From assembly GCF_000968375.1 (NCBI RefSeq), contig NZ_CP009933.1:992001-1056000 (forward strand): DNA of 64,000 nucleotides, in the 5' to 3' direction. The translations under genes and the position numbers were made by a program. Origin of the DNA: Clostridium scatologenes. GTDB taxonomy: Bacteria > Bacillota > Clostridia > Clostridiales > Clostridiaceae. A model generated the notes under the pieces. It did no database searches, had not been told where the DNA came from, and saw only the letters and a list, made by a program, of their open reading frames with translations. This document shows, piece after piece, positions 8,289 to 17,312 of the stretch (position 1 is its first letter; each line of letters starts with the position of its first letter).

Positions 8289-9341
8289 ATGAAAGGATTG
8301 AGAAAATATATACCACCTTTTGCACCGGATCAATCAGGTGCAGCAGCTGTTCTTTATAAGTTGGGTGGAATCATAGTTATCTGTGATGCAGGAGGATGTG
8401 CTGGTAATGTATGTGGATTTGATGAGCCTAGATGGGCTTCAGAAAAAACTGCTATTTTCAGTGCAGGACTTCGTGATATGGATGCTATACTGGGGCGTGA
8501 TGACAAGCTTGTGGCTAAACTTGCAGATGCTTCTAAAAAATTAGAAGCAAAATTTGCAGCAGTTATTGGAACTCCAGTACCGTCAGTTATTGCTACTGAT
8601 TATAATGCAATAAAGAAAATGGCAGAAAAGAAGCTGCAAATACCTGTTCTTACTATAGAAACTACTGGTATGGATTTGTATGATGTGGGAGCTGAAAAAG
8701 CTTATGTTAAAATGTTTAAAATCTTTGCAAAAGATGGCCTTATAGTAGATAAAGAAACTATTGGTGTAATTGGAACAATTCCACTTGATGTCAGTGATTT
8801 AAAGGCACCAGATAAAATAGAATCTGAACTAAAGAATAAAGGATTTAAAAATGTCTATTGTTATGGTATGAAAGCAGATTTGTCAGAGGTAGAAGCTGCT
8901 GGCAGTGCTTCAAAAAATCTAGTAGTATCACCTGCTGGATTAAAGGCTGCACAGTATTTAAAGGAAAGGTTTGGCACACCTTATGAAGTCTTTTATCCAC
9001 TAGTTTCAGATATATTAAAGAATGAAATGAAAGAACAGTTTAAAAATTTTGAGAATAAAAAGGTTTTAGTAATACATCAGCAGGTCATAGCTAATTCTAT
9101 CAGAGATGAAATAAATAGAAATGTTAATTCAGATATAACAGTTGCTTCTTGGTTTATGTTAAAGGAGGAGCTTAGAGAGGTTAAAGATATTTTTCTTACA
9201 GAAGAGGACCAGTTTGTTAAGCTTATAGAAAAAGGAAATTACGATGTAATTGTAGGGGACAATATATTGAAACATGCAATACCTAACTTCAAAGAAAGGT
9301 ATGTGGAGGTACCACACTTTGCAGTTTCAGGAAAGATGTGA
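8289..9341 (+). CDS. Nitrogenase component-1-like protein (NifK/N-like), module 1
   Basis: The 350-residue protein is short for component 1 (NifK is about 460-520). Its N-terminus holds cysteines 32, 37 and 42 and a DEPRW motif. The same frame of residues (LY.LGG..V..DA.GC....DEPRW) recurs in the NifK/N-like protein of module 2 at 16066. The second cysteine region of NifK is replaced by VIGTPVPSVIATD, which lacks cysteine. It probably pairs with the preceding protein as a heterodimer or heterotetramer. GGAGG of the preceding gene's end serves as ribosome site. HypF starts six bases downstream. Confidence 0.75.
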   Translation: MKGLRKYIPPFAPDQSGAAAVLYKLGGIIVICDAGGCAGNVCGFDEPRWASEKTAIFSAGLRDMDAILGRDDKLVAKLADASKKLEAKFAAVIGTPVPSVIATDYNAIKKMAEKKLQIPVLTIETTGMDLYDVGAEKAYVKMFKIFAKDGLIVDKETIGVIGTIPLDVSDLKAPDKIESELKNKGFKNVYCYGMKADLSEVEAAGSASKNLVVSPAGLKAAQYLKERFGTPYEVFYPLVSDILKNEMKEQFKNFENKKVLVIHQQVIANSIRDEINRNVNSDITVASWFMLKEELREVKDIFLTEEDQFVKLIEKGNYDVIVGDNILKHAIPNFKERYVEVPHFAVSGKM

Positions 9342-9347
9342 TGTAAG

Positions 9348-11684
9348 ATGAGAGATTATAAAACTTTACTTATTAGAGTTTATGGTATCGTTCAGGGAGT
9401 TGGCTTCAGGCCTACAGTAAGCCGGCATGCAGATAAAAATCGTATACTTGGAAGTGTGTGTAATAAAGGACCTTATGTAGAAATATTGGCACAAGGTATA
9501 AAAAGTAGATTAGAAGGTTTTCTGTATGATTTAGAACACAATCCTCCAAAGCGTTCATCAATATTAAAAATTGATGTGAATGAAGTGGCAGAATCAAAAG
9601 AATTTAAGGACTTTGAAATTATTGAAAGTGAACATGTGCAAGGTGAGATTTTTGTATCTCCAGATATTGCTATTTGTCCAGAATGTATAAAGGAACTTTT
9701 TGATAAGAATAACAGACGATATCTTCATCCCTTTATAAACTGTACTTGCTGCGGCCCAAGGCTTACTATTTTAGATTCCATGCCTTACGATCGTGTACGT
9801 ACTAGCATGGGTGAATTTCCTATGTGTCCGGAATGTGAATATGAATATACTCACGCAGAAACCAGAAGATATGATGCACAGCCAGTATGCTGTAATGAAT
9901 GTGGTCCTGAGGTTTATATTATTGGGAGAGATGAGCGAGGAAGAGATGCAATTACTTATACAAGACAGGTAATACATGATGGAGGCATTGCAGCTATAAA
10001 GGGAATTGGAGGTTTTCATCTTTGTTGTGATGCTTCAAATCAGCAAGCTGTAGAGAGGCTTAGAAAATTAAAAATGAGGCCTGCAAAGCCCTTTGCAATT
10101 ATGATGAAGGATATGGAAACAGTAGAGCGTGAATGTGAAGTTACAAATATTCAAGAAGAAGTACTTGATGGACATCAGAAACCAATCATACTTCTAAAGA
10201 GAAAATCAAGTGGAAGAGTGTGTGATTCTGTAGCACCTGATAATCCAAAGGTAGGAGTTATGCTGCCATATGCTCCTTTGCAGCTTTTAATATTTACATA
10301 TGATGATGATGTAGTGATGCCAGATTGTCTAGTTATGACAAGTGGCAATACATCAGGTGCACCAATATGTAGAGATGATAATGATGCAATAACGGAATTA
10401 TCAAAGCTGAGTGATGTTATTTTATCACATAATCGAATGATTCGTATTCGTGCAGATGATTCAGTTATGGATTTCTTTGAAGAAAAACCTTATATGATAA
10501 GGCGCTCCAGAGGATATGCACCACTGCCATTTATGGTTTCAAAGGGATTTAAGGGAGAAGTACTTGCAGTGGGCGGTGAACTAAAAAATACTTTTTGTAT
10601 AGGCAAAAATGATTTGTTTTATCAGTCACCATATATCGGTGACATGGAAGATTTAAGAACAGTAAAAGCCTTAAAAGAATCCATTACAAGATTGGAAACT
10701 CTGCTTGAGACAAAGCCAACCATTGTGGCATGTGATATGCATCCAAAGTATAATACTACTTACGTAGCACAGGAAATTGGACTTCCAATGCTGCAGGTTC
10801 AGCATCATTATGCACACATCTTATCCTGCATGGCTGAAAATGATTATTCTGATCCAGTTATAGGAGTTTCCTTTGATGGAACAGGCTATGGAACGGATGG
10901 AACTATTTGGGGAGGGGAGTTATTAAAAGCCACTTATGATGGATTTGAAAGACTAGGCAGCATAAAACCCTTTGTTCAAATTGGTGGTGATTTGTCAGCT
11001 AAAGAAGGATGGAGAATTGCAGTGTCCATGATTTATGATATATACAAAGATAAAGCAAAGGCAGCTGAAATTGTAAAACAGCTGAAATTGTGTGATGACA
11101 AGAATTGCAGTGTTCAATTTATGATGGCTGATAATAAAATAAACAGCATAATATCTACAAGTGCAGGGCGTTTGTTCGATGCTGTAAGTGCTGTTTTGAA
11201 TATTAGAAAGCAGTCATCCTTTGAAGGGGAAGCTTCAATGACCCTTGAATTTGAAGCAGAAGCTTATGAAGAAAAATGTGCAGAGTTCTGTGAGATAGAT
11301 ACTATTGAATTGCCAAAGCTTGTTTATGAAAATTCACATAGACAGTTAATATTAGCAACTGATATTTTAATGAGGAAAATCATAGAGGAAACTTTAGCTG
11401 GAAAAGATGTACAAATGCTTGCTTATTTCTTCCATGAAAAGTTGGCAGACATGATTGCAGCTGGATGTGCTTATGCATCAGAAAAAAGTGGAATCAATAC
11501 AATAGCCTTAAGCGGTGGAGTATATCAAAACCAGTTATTATTAAAAATGAGCATAGAACGTTTGAGAAAAATGGGCTTTAGAGTTTTAAACCATAGTTTA
11601 TTGCCGCCAAATGATGGTGGAATCGCATTAGGGCAGGCAATAGCAGCAATGAAATATATAAACAGATTGGAGAAAGGAGAATAA
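9348..11684 (+). CDS. hypF: HypF, carbamoyltransferase of Fe(CN)2CO assembly
   Basis: The 778-residue protein has the full HypF domain order: acylphosphatase (1-90; GIVQGVGFRPTV), two zinc fingers (C110/C113/C132/C135 and C160/C163/C182/C185), a YrdC-like domain (about 200-385; GGIAAIKGIGGFHL) and a Kae1-like domain (about 405-778; HHYAHILSCMAEN, FDGTGYGTDG, ALSGGVYQN). HypF makes carbamoyl-adenylate and transfers the carbamoyl group to the C-terminal cysteine of HypE, the source of cyanide ligands in [NiFe]-hydrogenase. Length and motifs are normal, so it should be active. It is striking to find it directly behind a nitrogenase-like gene rather than hydrogenase genes. Confidence 0.97.
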   Translation: MRDYKTLLIRVYGIVQGVGFRPTVSRHADKNRILGSVCNKGPYVEILAQGIKSRLEGFLYDLEHNPPKRSSILKIDVNEVAESKEFKDFEIIESEHVQGEIFVSPDIAICPECIKELFDKNNRRYLHPFINCTCCGPRLTILDSMPYDRVRTSMGEFPMCPECEYEYTHAETRRYDAQPVCCNECGPEVYIIGRDERGRDAITYTRQVIHDGGIAAIKGIGGFHLCCDASNQQAVERLRKLKMRPAKPFAIMMKDMETVERECEVTNIQEEVLDGHQKPIILLKRKSSGRVCDSVAPDNPKVGVMLPYAPLQLLIFTYDDDVVMPDCLVMTSGNTSGAPICRDDNDAITELSKLSDVILSHNRMIRIRADDSVMDFFEEKPYMIRRSRGYAPLPFMVSKGFKGEVLAVGGELKNTFCIGKNDLFYQSPYIGDMEDLRTVKALKESITRLETLLETKPTIVACDMHPKYNTTYVAQEIGLPMLQVQHHYAHILSCMAENDYSDPVIGVSFDGTGYGTDGTIWGGELLKATYDGFERLGSIKPFVQIGGDLSAKEGWRIAVSMIYDIYKDKAKAAEIVKQLKLCDDKNCSVQFMMADNKINSIISTSAGRLFDAVSAVLNIRKQSSFEGEASMTLEFEAEAYEEKCAEFCEIDTIELPKLVYENSHRQLILATDILMRKIIEETLAGKDVQMLAYFFHEKLADMIAAGCAYASEKSGINTIALSGGVYQNQLLLKMSIERLRKMGFRVLNHSLLPPNDGGIALGQAIAAMKYINRLEKGE

Positions 11685-11686
11685 AT

Positions 11687-11893
11687 ATGTGTGTAGGTTT
11701 ACCAGCAAGAGTTGTAAAGATTAAAGAAGGCATGGCAGTTATTGATGCTTCAGGTGCAAAAAGAGAAGTGTCTGCAGAATTAATTGATGAATTGGAACCA
11801 GGTGATTACGTTATGGTTCATGCAGGAATTGCCATTGCTAAAATTACAAACGATGATAAGAAGGAAACAGATAAAATCATGGAGGAATTATAA
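11687..11893 (+). CDS. hypC: HypC, chaperone carrying the Fe(CN)2CO group
   Basis: The 68-residue protein begins MCVGLPARV, with the essential Cys2 of HypC, and has the OB-like fold pattern (AVIDASGAKREVSAELIDEL, GDYVMVHAGIAI). With HypD it holds iron while CN and CO are attached and then carries the group to a target apo-protein; HypC-family members are normally specific for their hydrogenase. Here the only candidate targets in the operon are nitrogenase-like proteins. Its stop codon overlaps the HypD start by one base. Confidence 0.95.
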   Translation: MCVGLPARVVKIKEGMAVIDASGAKREVSAELIDELEPGDYVMVHAGIAIAKITNDDKKETDKIMEEL

Positions 11894-12951
11894 TGACTGA
11901 AAACATAAAAAAAACTGCAAAGGAGATTATTCAAGCTTATGATGGACCTAAGTTTCGTATTATGGAAGTTTGCGGAACTCATACTCATGAAATATTCAGG
12001 CTTGGAATAAGAAGTATCTTGCCAGAGAATATTGAATTGATATCAGGGCCAGGATGTCCTGTTTGTGTTACTCCCGTTGGCTTTATTGATGAAGCTATTA
12101 CACTGGCTCTTTATCATAATGTCACAATATGTACTTTTGGAGATTTGGTGAGAGTACCTGGTTCAGAGATGAGTCTTGCAGGAGCCAGATCAAAATGGGC
12201 AAAGATTCAAATAGTATATTCACCTATTGATGCTTATGAGTATGCTAAAAATCATCTTGAGGAGCAGGTAGTATTCTTATCAGTAGGATTTGAAACAACT
12301 ACACCTGCCAGCTGTTTATCGGTGAAAAAAGCAAAGGAAGCAGGACTTAAAAATTTTGCATTACTTACAGCAAATAAAACTATGCCAGGAGCATACAAAG
12401 CTTTGAAAGGTAGTGCTGATGCATTTTTATATCCAGGCCATGTGCATGCCATTACAGGTACAAATTTGTGCGAAAATTTGGTTAATGAAGGCGTTAGTGG
12501 AGTAATAACAGGCTTTACTGCAAATGAAATCATGACAGCACTTGCTGTAGTAATTACAAGATTACAGGAAGGTAGCAGTTTTTTTAAAAACTGTTACCCA
12601 AGGGTTGTTACACGTGCAGGAAGTAAAGCAGCTCAAACCATTGTATCTGAACTTATGGAAAACTGTGATTCTGAATGGAGGGGCCTTGGTGTCATTGAAA
12701 ATTCAGGTCTCAAATTGAAAGAAGATTATAAAGAGTTTGATGCTAGAAGTAAATTCGATTTACCAAAAATCACAGGAAAAAGTAATCCAGCATGCCGCTG
12801 TGGTGATGTTCTGCAAGGAAAATGTAAGCCGTCAGATTGTAGGGTATTTGGAAAAGGATGTACACCACTACATCCCGTTGGAGCTTGTATGGTATCTAAT
12901 GAAGGAGCATGTTCAGCATATTATCAGTATGGAGGAAATATAAATGGATAA
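11893..12951 (+). CDS. hypD: HypD, scaffold for Fe(CN)2CO assembly
   Basis: The 352-residue protein has all HypD signatures: VCGTHTHEIFRLG with Cys27 (equivalent to E. coli Cys41), GPGCPVCVTP with Cys55 and Cys58 (Cys69/Cys72), and the C-terminal cluster region rich in cysteine (CRCGDVLQGKCKPSDC, GCTPLHPVGAC, GACSAYY) that binds [4Fe-4S]. HypD and HypC bind iron and receive cyanide from HypE. It overlaps HypC and HypE, so the four Hyp genes are translationally coupled. No missing residue was found. Confidence 0.96.
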   Translation: MTENIKKTAKEIIQAYDGPKFRIMEVCGTHTHEIFRLGIRSILPENIELISGPGCPVCVTPVGFIDEAITLALYHNVTICTFGDLVRVPGSEMSLAGARSKWAKIQIVYSPIDAYEYAKNHLEEQVVFLSVGFETTTPASCLSVKKAKEAGLKNFALLTANKTMPGAYKALKGSADAFLYPGHVHAITGTNLCENLVNEGVSGVITGFTANEIMTALAVVITRLQEGSSFFKNCYPRVVTRAGSKAAQTIVSELMENCDSEWRGLGVIENSGLKLKEDYKEFDARSKFDLPKITGKSNPACRCGDVLQGKCKPSDCRVFGKGCTPLHPVGACMVSNEGACSAYYQYGGNING

Positions 12952-13948
12952 AATAGTTACACTAGCTCATGGAGCTGGAGGAAAACAAACATCAGAATTA
13001 ATAGATCAGGTTTTTAAAGCTCATTTTTCAAATCCTGATCTCACAGCAGATGATGCTGCAGTATTGAATGTTAAAGGAGGAAAACTAGCCTTTACCACAG
13101 ATGGATTTATTGTTTCTCCATCAGAATTTCCAGGTGGAAATATAGGTAAATTGAGTATTTGCGGTACAGTAAATGACTTGTCATGCATGGGAGCTAAGCC
13201 ACTTTACTTATCCTGTGCCTTTGTCATTGAAGAAGGCTTTCCAATGGAGAAATTAGAGAAAATTGCAGCGGCTATGGAAAAAACTGCAGACGAAACAGGA
13301 GTTAAAATAGTAGCTGGAGATACAAAGGTGGCTGGAAAAGGACAAGTTGATGGTGTATTTATAACAACAACAGGTATAGGGCAGATTATAGATGGTGTTA
13401 ATACTTCTGGATTTAATGCAAAGCCTGGTGATGCGATTATTGTAACAGGTGATATAGGACGACATGGATGTACTGTTTTGCTTGCACGAAATGAATTTGG
13501 AATTGAAGCAGATGTAGTAAGTGATTGTGCACCATTATGGGGAACAGTAAAAGCTATGCTTGATGAGTCAAAAGATATTCATGTAATTAGAGATGCTACT
13601 CGTGGAGGTGTGGGTACAGTATTATATGAAATTGCAGAACAGAGCAAAGTTGGAATTAAATTGGATTCAAAGAGTATACCAGTAGCAGATGGTGTGAAAG
13701 GTGTATGCGGCATGCTTGGACTGGAACCATTATATCTTGCTTGTGAAGGCAGACTTGTTATTTTTGCTCCAAAAGAAGTTGCACCAAAGCTTGTGGATAC
13801 ATTACATGAAGGCAAGTATTCCAAGGATGCAGCTATTATTGGTGAAGTAACTCAAGATATGGCAGGCCGTGTTATTGTAAAAACAGAAATTGGTGCTGAA
13901 ACATTGCTGCCACCTCCAGGAGGAGAATTACTTCCAAGAATATGCTAA
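12944..13948 (+). CDS. hypE: HypE, thiocarboxamide-dehydrating cyanide donor
   Basis: The 334-residue protein is a PurM-like ATPase with LAHGAGGKQTSELI at the N-terminus, DATRGGVGTVLYEIAE in the middle and the terminal PRIC. That last cysteine (Cys334) takes the carbamoyl group from HypF, which HypE dehydrates to thiocyanate using ATP. The gene overlaps hypD by eight bases. Its intact C-terminal cysteine indicates a working cyanide-making pathway. The next gene, a second nifH-like gene, begins 31 bases later. Confidence 0.96.
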   Translation: MDKIVTLAHGAGGKQTSELIDQVFKAHFSNPDLTADDAAVLNVKGGKLAFTTDGFIVSPSEFPGGNIGKLSICGTVNDLSCMGAKPLYLSCAFVIEEGFPMEKLEKIAAAMEKTADETGVKIVAGDTKVAGKGQVDGVFITTTGIGQIIDGVNTSGFNAKPGDAIIVTGDIGRHGCTVLLARNEFGIEADVVSDCAPLWGTVKAMLDESKDIHVIRDATRGGVGTVLYEIAEQSKVGIKLDSKSIPVADGVKGVCGMLGLEPLYLACEGRLVIFAPKEVAPKLVDTLHEGKYSKDAAIIGEVTQDMAGRVIVKTEIGAETLLPPPGGELLPRIC

Positions 13949-13979
13949 TATATTTGGTTAAAGTATGGGGGAAAATATT

Positions 13980-14750
13980 ATGATAAAAATTGCAGTATAT
14001 GGAAAAGGTGGTATTGGAAAATCTACAACAGTTTCTAATATATCAGCTGCACTTGCTGATAGAGGAATAAGGGTAATGCAGATTGGATGTGATCCTAAAG
14101 CTGATTCCACAGTTTTACTTCATGATAAGACAAAAGTCAATACAGTACTTGAGCTTGTAAGAAATAATAAGAATAGTTTTAACTTAAATGATATAGTTAC
14201 TATTGGGTATAATGGTGTAATATGTGTTGAGGCAGGTGGCCCCAATCCTGGATTAGGCTGTGCAGGAAGAGGAATTATAGTGGCTCTAGAAAAATTAAAA
14301 GAAAAAGGTGCTTATGAAGTATATAAACCAGAAGTAGTGATATATGATGTATTGGGTGATGTAGTATGTGGAGGATTTTCCATGCCAATGCGTAAGGGTT
14401 ATGCAGACAAAGTATTTATTATAACCTCAGGTGAAAATATGGCCATTCATGCAGCAGCTAATATTGCAATGGCTATAGATAATTTTAAAAATAGGGGTTA
14501 TGCAGATCTTGGAGGTATTATTCTTAACAAAAGGAATGTGAAGAATGAATATGAAAAAGTAAGTGAATTGGTAGAAGATATTCATTCAGAAATAGTTGCT
14601 ACTTTGGATAGAAGTGAAGTTGTTCAAGAAGCAGAAACTTTGAATAAGACAGTAATAGAAGCATTCCCTGATAGTGATATGGCAAAACAATATAGAAAGC
14701 TTTCAGAAATCATAATGAGGATATGTGGAAAGGAGACATCATGCTTATAA
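13980..14750 (+). CDS. NifH-like ATP-dependent iron-sulfur reductase, module 2
   Basis: Read from the ATG at 13980 (GGGGGA upstream; the ATG at 13965 lies within that ribosome site) the protein has 256 residues. It has GKGGIGKST (8-16), CDPKADST, GGPNPGLGCAGRGI with Cys94 and DVLGDVVCGGFSMPMR with Cys130, so both cluster ligands are present. It is clearly related to the module 1 reductase but diverged through the middle and C-terminal third, so this is not a recent duplication. Two distinct reductases suggest two different electron-transfer partners, for example one catalytic and one for cofactor maturation. It overlaps the next gene by ten bases. Confidence 0.9.
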   Translation: MIKIAVYGKGGIGKSTTVSNISAALADRGIRVMQIGCDPKADSTVLLHDKTKVNTVLELVRNNKNSFNLNDIVTIGYNGVICVEAGGPNPGLGCAGRGIIVALEKLKEKGAYEVYKPEVVIYDVLGDVVCGGFSMPMRKGYADKVFIITSGENMAIHAAANIAMAIDNFKNRGYADLGGIILNKRNVKNEYEKVSELVEDIHSEIVATLDRSEVVQEAETLNKTVIEAFPDSDMAKQYRKLSEIIMRICGKETSCL

Positions 14751-16069
14751 ATGTATCTGGACATGTTGATGAAAAAGGTACTTGTACTGTAATAAAAGAT
14801 GCTGTATTTCCTGCACCCTTTGTATCCGGACTTGAATATAATGCTCCCTCCAGGGGAACATGGAATATAGTTCACGTTGGAATGCTTATTCCAAAATCAC
14901 ATCAGATATATATATGTGCAGCAAATTGTTTAAGAGGTGTTGTTCTTACAGCAGCGGAAATGGGTACATTAGATAGATTTTCAACTATAGTTGTACAAGA
15001 GAACAACGTGCTGGAAGGTGATATGGAAGAGCTTATAATCGAGGGTGTGTCAGATATACTTGAAAAGCTTCCACAAAAACCTCCAGCAGTTTTGATATTT
15101 ACTGCCTGCATACACCATTTTATGGGATGTGATTTAAAACTGGTTTACAGTGAGCTTAGAAAAAGATATCCAGAGGTGGCTTTTGTAGAGTGTTATATGG
15201 ACCCAATTATGAGAAAAAGCGGTCTGACGCCAGATCAGAAAATGAAGCGTCAATTGTATAATATACTTAAACCAATGAAGATTAATAAAAAAAGTATTAA
15301 TATAATTGGAAACAATATTCCTACGGATGAAAGCAGTGATCTGATACGAATAATTCGTGAAAATGGATATGAACTTAAAGATATTACTCTTTGTAAAACC
15401 TATGATGAATACCTTAAAATGGCTGAAAGCTGTGTCAATATATCCTGTCTGCCTGTTGCAATACCAGGTGGAGAGTATTTGCAAGAAAAATTAGGACAAA
15501 AGCATTTGCATTTACCTTTGTGTTATGGGTTTGATGAAATAACAGAAAATTTAAATGCATTGAATGAATACATGGGGTTACAAAAAAAAGAATATAAAGA
15601 TGAAAAATTAGCAGCTTTAAATGCTTTAAAAGAAGCAAAAGAAGTAATTGGAAATGCAAAGATTTCAATAGATTATACAGCTGTTCCAAGACCTTGTGGA
15701 CTTGCACGCTTGCTTGTTGAAAATGGATTTAATGTGGATAGACTTTATGTAGATTCATTTACAGCATGGGACAAAACAGATTTTAACTGGCTTGTAAGAA
15801 ACAAACCTGAAATGAAAGTATATGCTACAGTACATGCAAAGATGAGTTTATTAAATAGAAAATGTGATGATAAGAGTCTTGCAATAGGGCAGAAGGCTGC
15901 TTATTTTACAGGAAGCGAATATTTTGTAAATATAGTAGAAGGCGGTGGAATGTATGGTTTTAATGGAATTGTCAAATTAGCTGGACTTATGAAAGAGGCT
16001 TTTGCAGTTCCAAAAGATGTACGTAAGCTTATACAAATGAAAGGATTGGGGTGTGATTGCTTACTATGA
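14741..16069 (+). CDS. Nitrogenase component-1-like protein (NifD/E-like), module 2
   Basis: Read from the ATG at 14741 (AAGGAG five bases upstream; an ATG at 14723 is less likely) the protein has 442 residues. Cysteine motifs are YICAANCLRGVVLTA near residue 50-65 and FTACIHHFMGCDL near 120-135, which lie where NifD/NifE bind their interface cluster. The N-terminal PFVSGLEYNAPSRGTWNIVHVGMLIP is typical of NifE/NifN/NifD-type folds. It ends in a CDC motif (GLGCDCLL), an unusual terminal cysteine pair. It differs strongly from the module 1 protein. It may be the scaffold or the catalytic subunit; sequence alone does not decide. Confidence 0.78.
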   Translation: MLINVSGHVDEKGTCTVIKDAVFPAPFVSGLEYNAPSRGTWNIVHVGMLIPKSHQIYICAANCLRGVVLTAAEMGTLDRFSTIVVQENNVLEGDMEELIIEGVSDILEKLPQKPPAVLIFTACIHHFMGCDLKLVYSELRKRYPEVAFVECYMDPIMRKSGLTPDQKMKRQLYNILKPMKINKKSINIIGNNIPTDESSDLIRIIRENGYELKDITLCKTYDEYLKMAESCVNISCLPVAIPGGEYLQEKLGQKHLHLPLCYGFDEITENLNALNEYMGLQKKEYKDEKLAALNALKEAKEVIGNAKISIDYTAVPRPCGLARLLVENGFNVDRLYVDSFTAWDKTDFNWLVRNKPEMKVYATVHAKMSLLNRKCDDKSLAIGQKAAYFTGSEYFVNIVEGGGMYGFNGIVKLAGLMKEAFAVPKDVRKLIQMKGLGCDCLL

Positions 16070-17196
16070 AACAAGCTTCAGCATTTATTTCAACATATAC
16101 CGCAGATGTGTCAGGTGTATGTTCCGCACTATATGAATTAGGTGGAATGACTGTCATGCATGATGCATCAGGGTGTAATTCAACATATACTACTCATGAC
16201 GAACCACGCTGGTATGATATGAAAAGCATGATTTATATTACAGGACTTTCTGAAATGGAAGCTATTATGGGGGATGATGAAAAATTAATAAATGACATCG
16301 TGGCAGCTGCTAATGATTTGCATCCTAAATTTATAGCTATTGCAGGTACACCCATTCCAATGATGATGGGTACAGATTTTCCTGCTATTGCAGAAGTAAT
16401 TGAAAATGAAACTGGAATTCCTACATTTGCTATTGAAACAAATGGAATGCATTCTTATATATGTGGAGCAGGACAAGCTCTTGCTGAAATAGTAAAACGA
16501 TTTACGGTAGATAGTATATCAAAGATAAGAAAAAGTGTAAATGTGCTTGGGGCTACTCCTCTAGATTATTCTGTAAATGGCAGTATAGATAGCATTAGAA
16601 AGAGATTAACTGAAGCTGGATTTCAGGTTTTATCCGTATGGGCAATGGAAAGTACACTTAAACAAATGGAACAGGCTGGAGCTGCAGAGGTAAACTTAGT
16701 TATTTCTTCAACTGGACTTTTAGCAGCAAAAGAATTACAGAAGAAGTTTGGAACACCGTATGTTGTAGGGATTCCAATGGGAGATCAGTTTGCAGCTGTA
16801 GTAATGAAATCACTGGATATGACAATTAATACAGGAAAATCTCAAATTGCATATGATAAGCGAACTGCCTGCCAGGGTGATACTGTTATTATTGGAGAAA
16901 GCGTTTATTCAGAATCTTTAGCTGCAGCACTTAAAATTGAAAAGAATATGAAGGTTAAGGTTTTATGTCCTTTGGAAACTGAACCTGATTTGCTGTTAGA
17001 AGGGGATATTGTGGCAGAAGATGAAGATAGTATTATCACATATTTGAAGAGTGCAAAAGCTGTGATTGCAGATCCTATTTATCACACAATTATTCAGCCT
17101 GGTACTAAATTTATATCACTTCCACATGAAGCTTTTTCAGGAAGAATTTATAGAAAAGATATTCCAGATTTGATTAAGAGTATAGATGTAATATAG
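16066..17196 (+). CDS. Nitrogenase component-1-like protein (NifK/N-like), module 2
   Basis: The ATG at 16066 overlaps the previous stop as ATGA, so I use it rather than the in-frame TTG at 16057; the protein has 376 residues. Cys19 and Cys37 lie in a block (ALYELGGMTVMHDASGC...DEPRW) shared with the module 1 partner protein, followed by ITGLSEMEAIMGDDEKLI, which matches LRDMDAILGRDDKLV of module 1. The second cysteine region reads AGTPIPMMMGTD, again without cysteine. Each interface cluster in this system would thus have fewer NifK-side ligands than nitrogenase. It is the last gene of the operon; a terminator follows at 17313-17348. Confidence 0.75.
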   Translation: MKQASAFISTYTADVSGVCSALYELGGMTVMHDASGCNSTYTTHDEPRWYDMKSMIYITGLSEMEAIMGDDEKLINDIVAAANDLHPKFIAIAGTPIPMMMGTDFPAIAEVIENETGIPTFAIETNGMHSYICGAGQALAEIVKRFTVDSISKIRKSVNVLGATPLDYSVNGSIDSIRKRLTEAGFQVLSVWAMESTLKQMEQAGAAEVNLVISSTGLLAAKELQKKFGTPYVVGIPMGDQFAAVVMKSLDMTINTGKSQIAYDKRTACQGDTVIIGESVYSESLAAALKIEKNMKVKVLCPLETEPDLLLEGDIVAEDEDSIITYLKSAKAVIADPIYHTIIQPGTKFISLPHEAFSGRIYRKDIPDLIKSIDVI

Positions 17197-17312
17197 CAAA
17201 TTTATATTATATTGTAGTAAAAGATATTTGTAATAGTAATTGTTCTAATGGAACAGATCTTAGAAAAAATAAAATATGTAATTCTTTATTATGAGTATTT
17301 TTAGTTTACTTT

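Noticed and set aside
13965..13979. Longer N-terminus of the second NifH-like protein (MGENI)
   Set aside because: The GGGGGA ribosome site lies within it, and the ATG at 13980 aligns with the other NifH-like start.
6223..17196. Reading the cluster as a true nitrogen-fixation operon
   Set aside because: NifB is absent, the component-1 proteins are short and lack the cofactor histidine and several cluster cysteines, and there is no nifV or recognisable NifDK.
6223..17196. Reading the cluster as F430 (CfbCD) or chlorophyll (Bch) biosynthesis
   Set aside because: Those systems need a single reductase and pathway genes that are not here, and they have no Hyp requirement.
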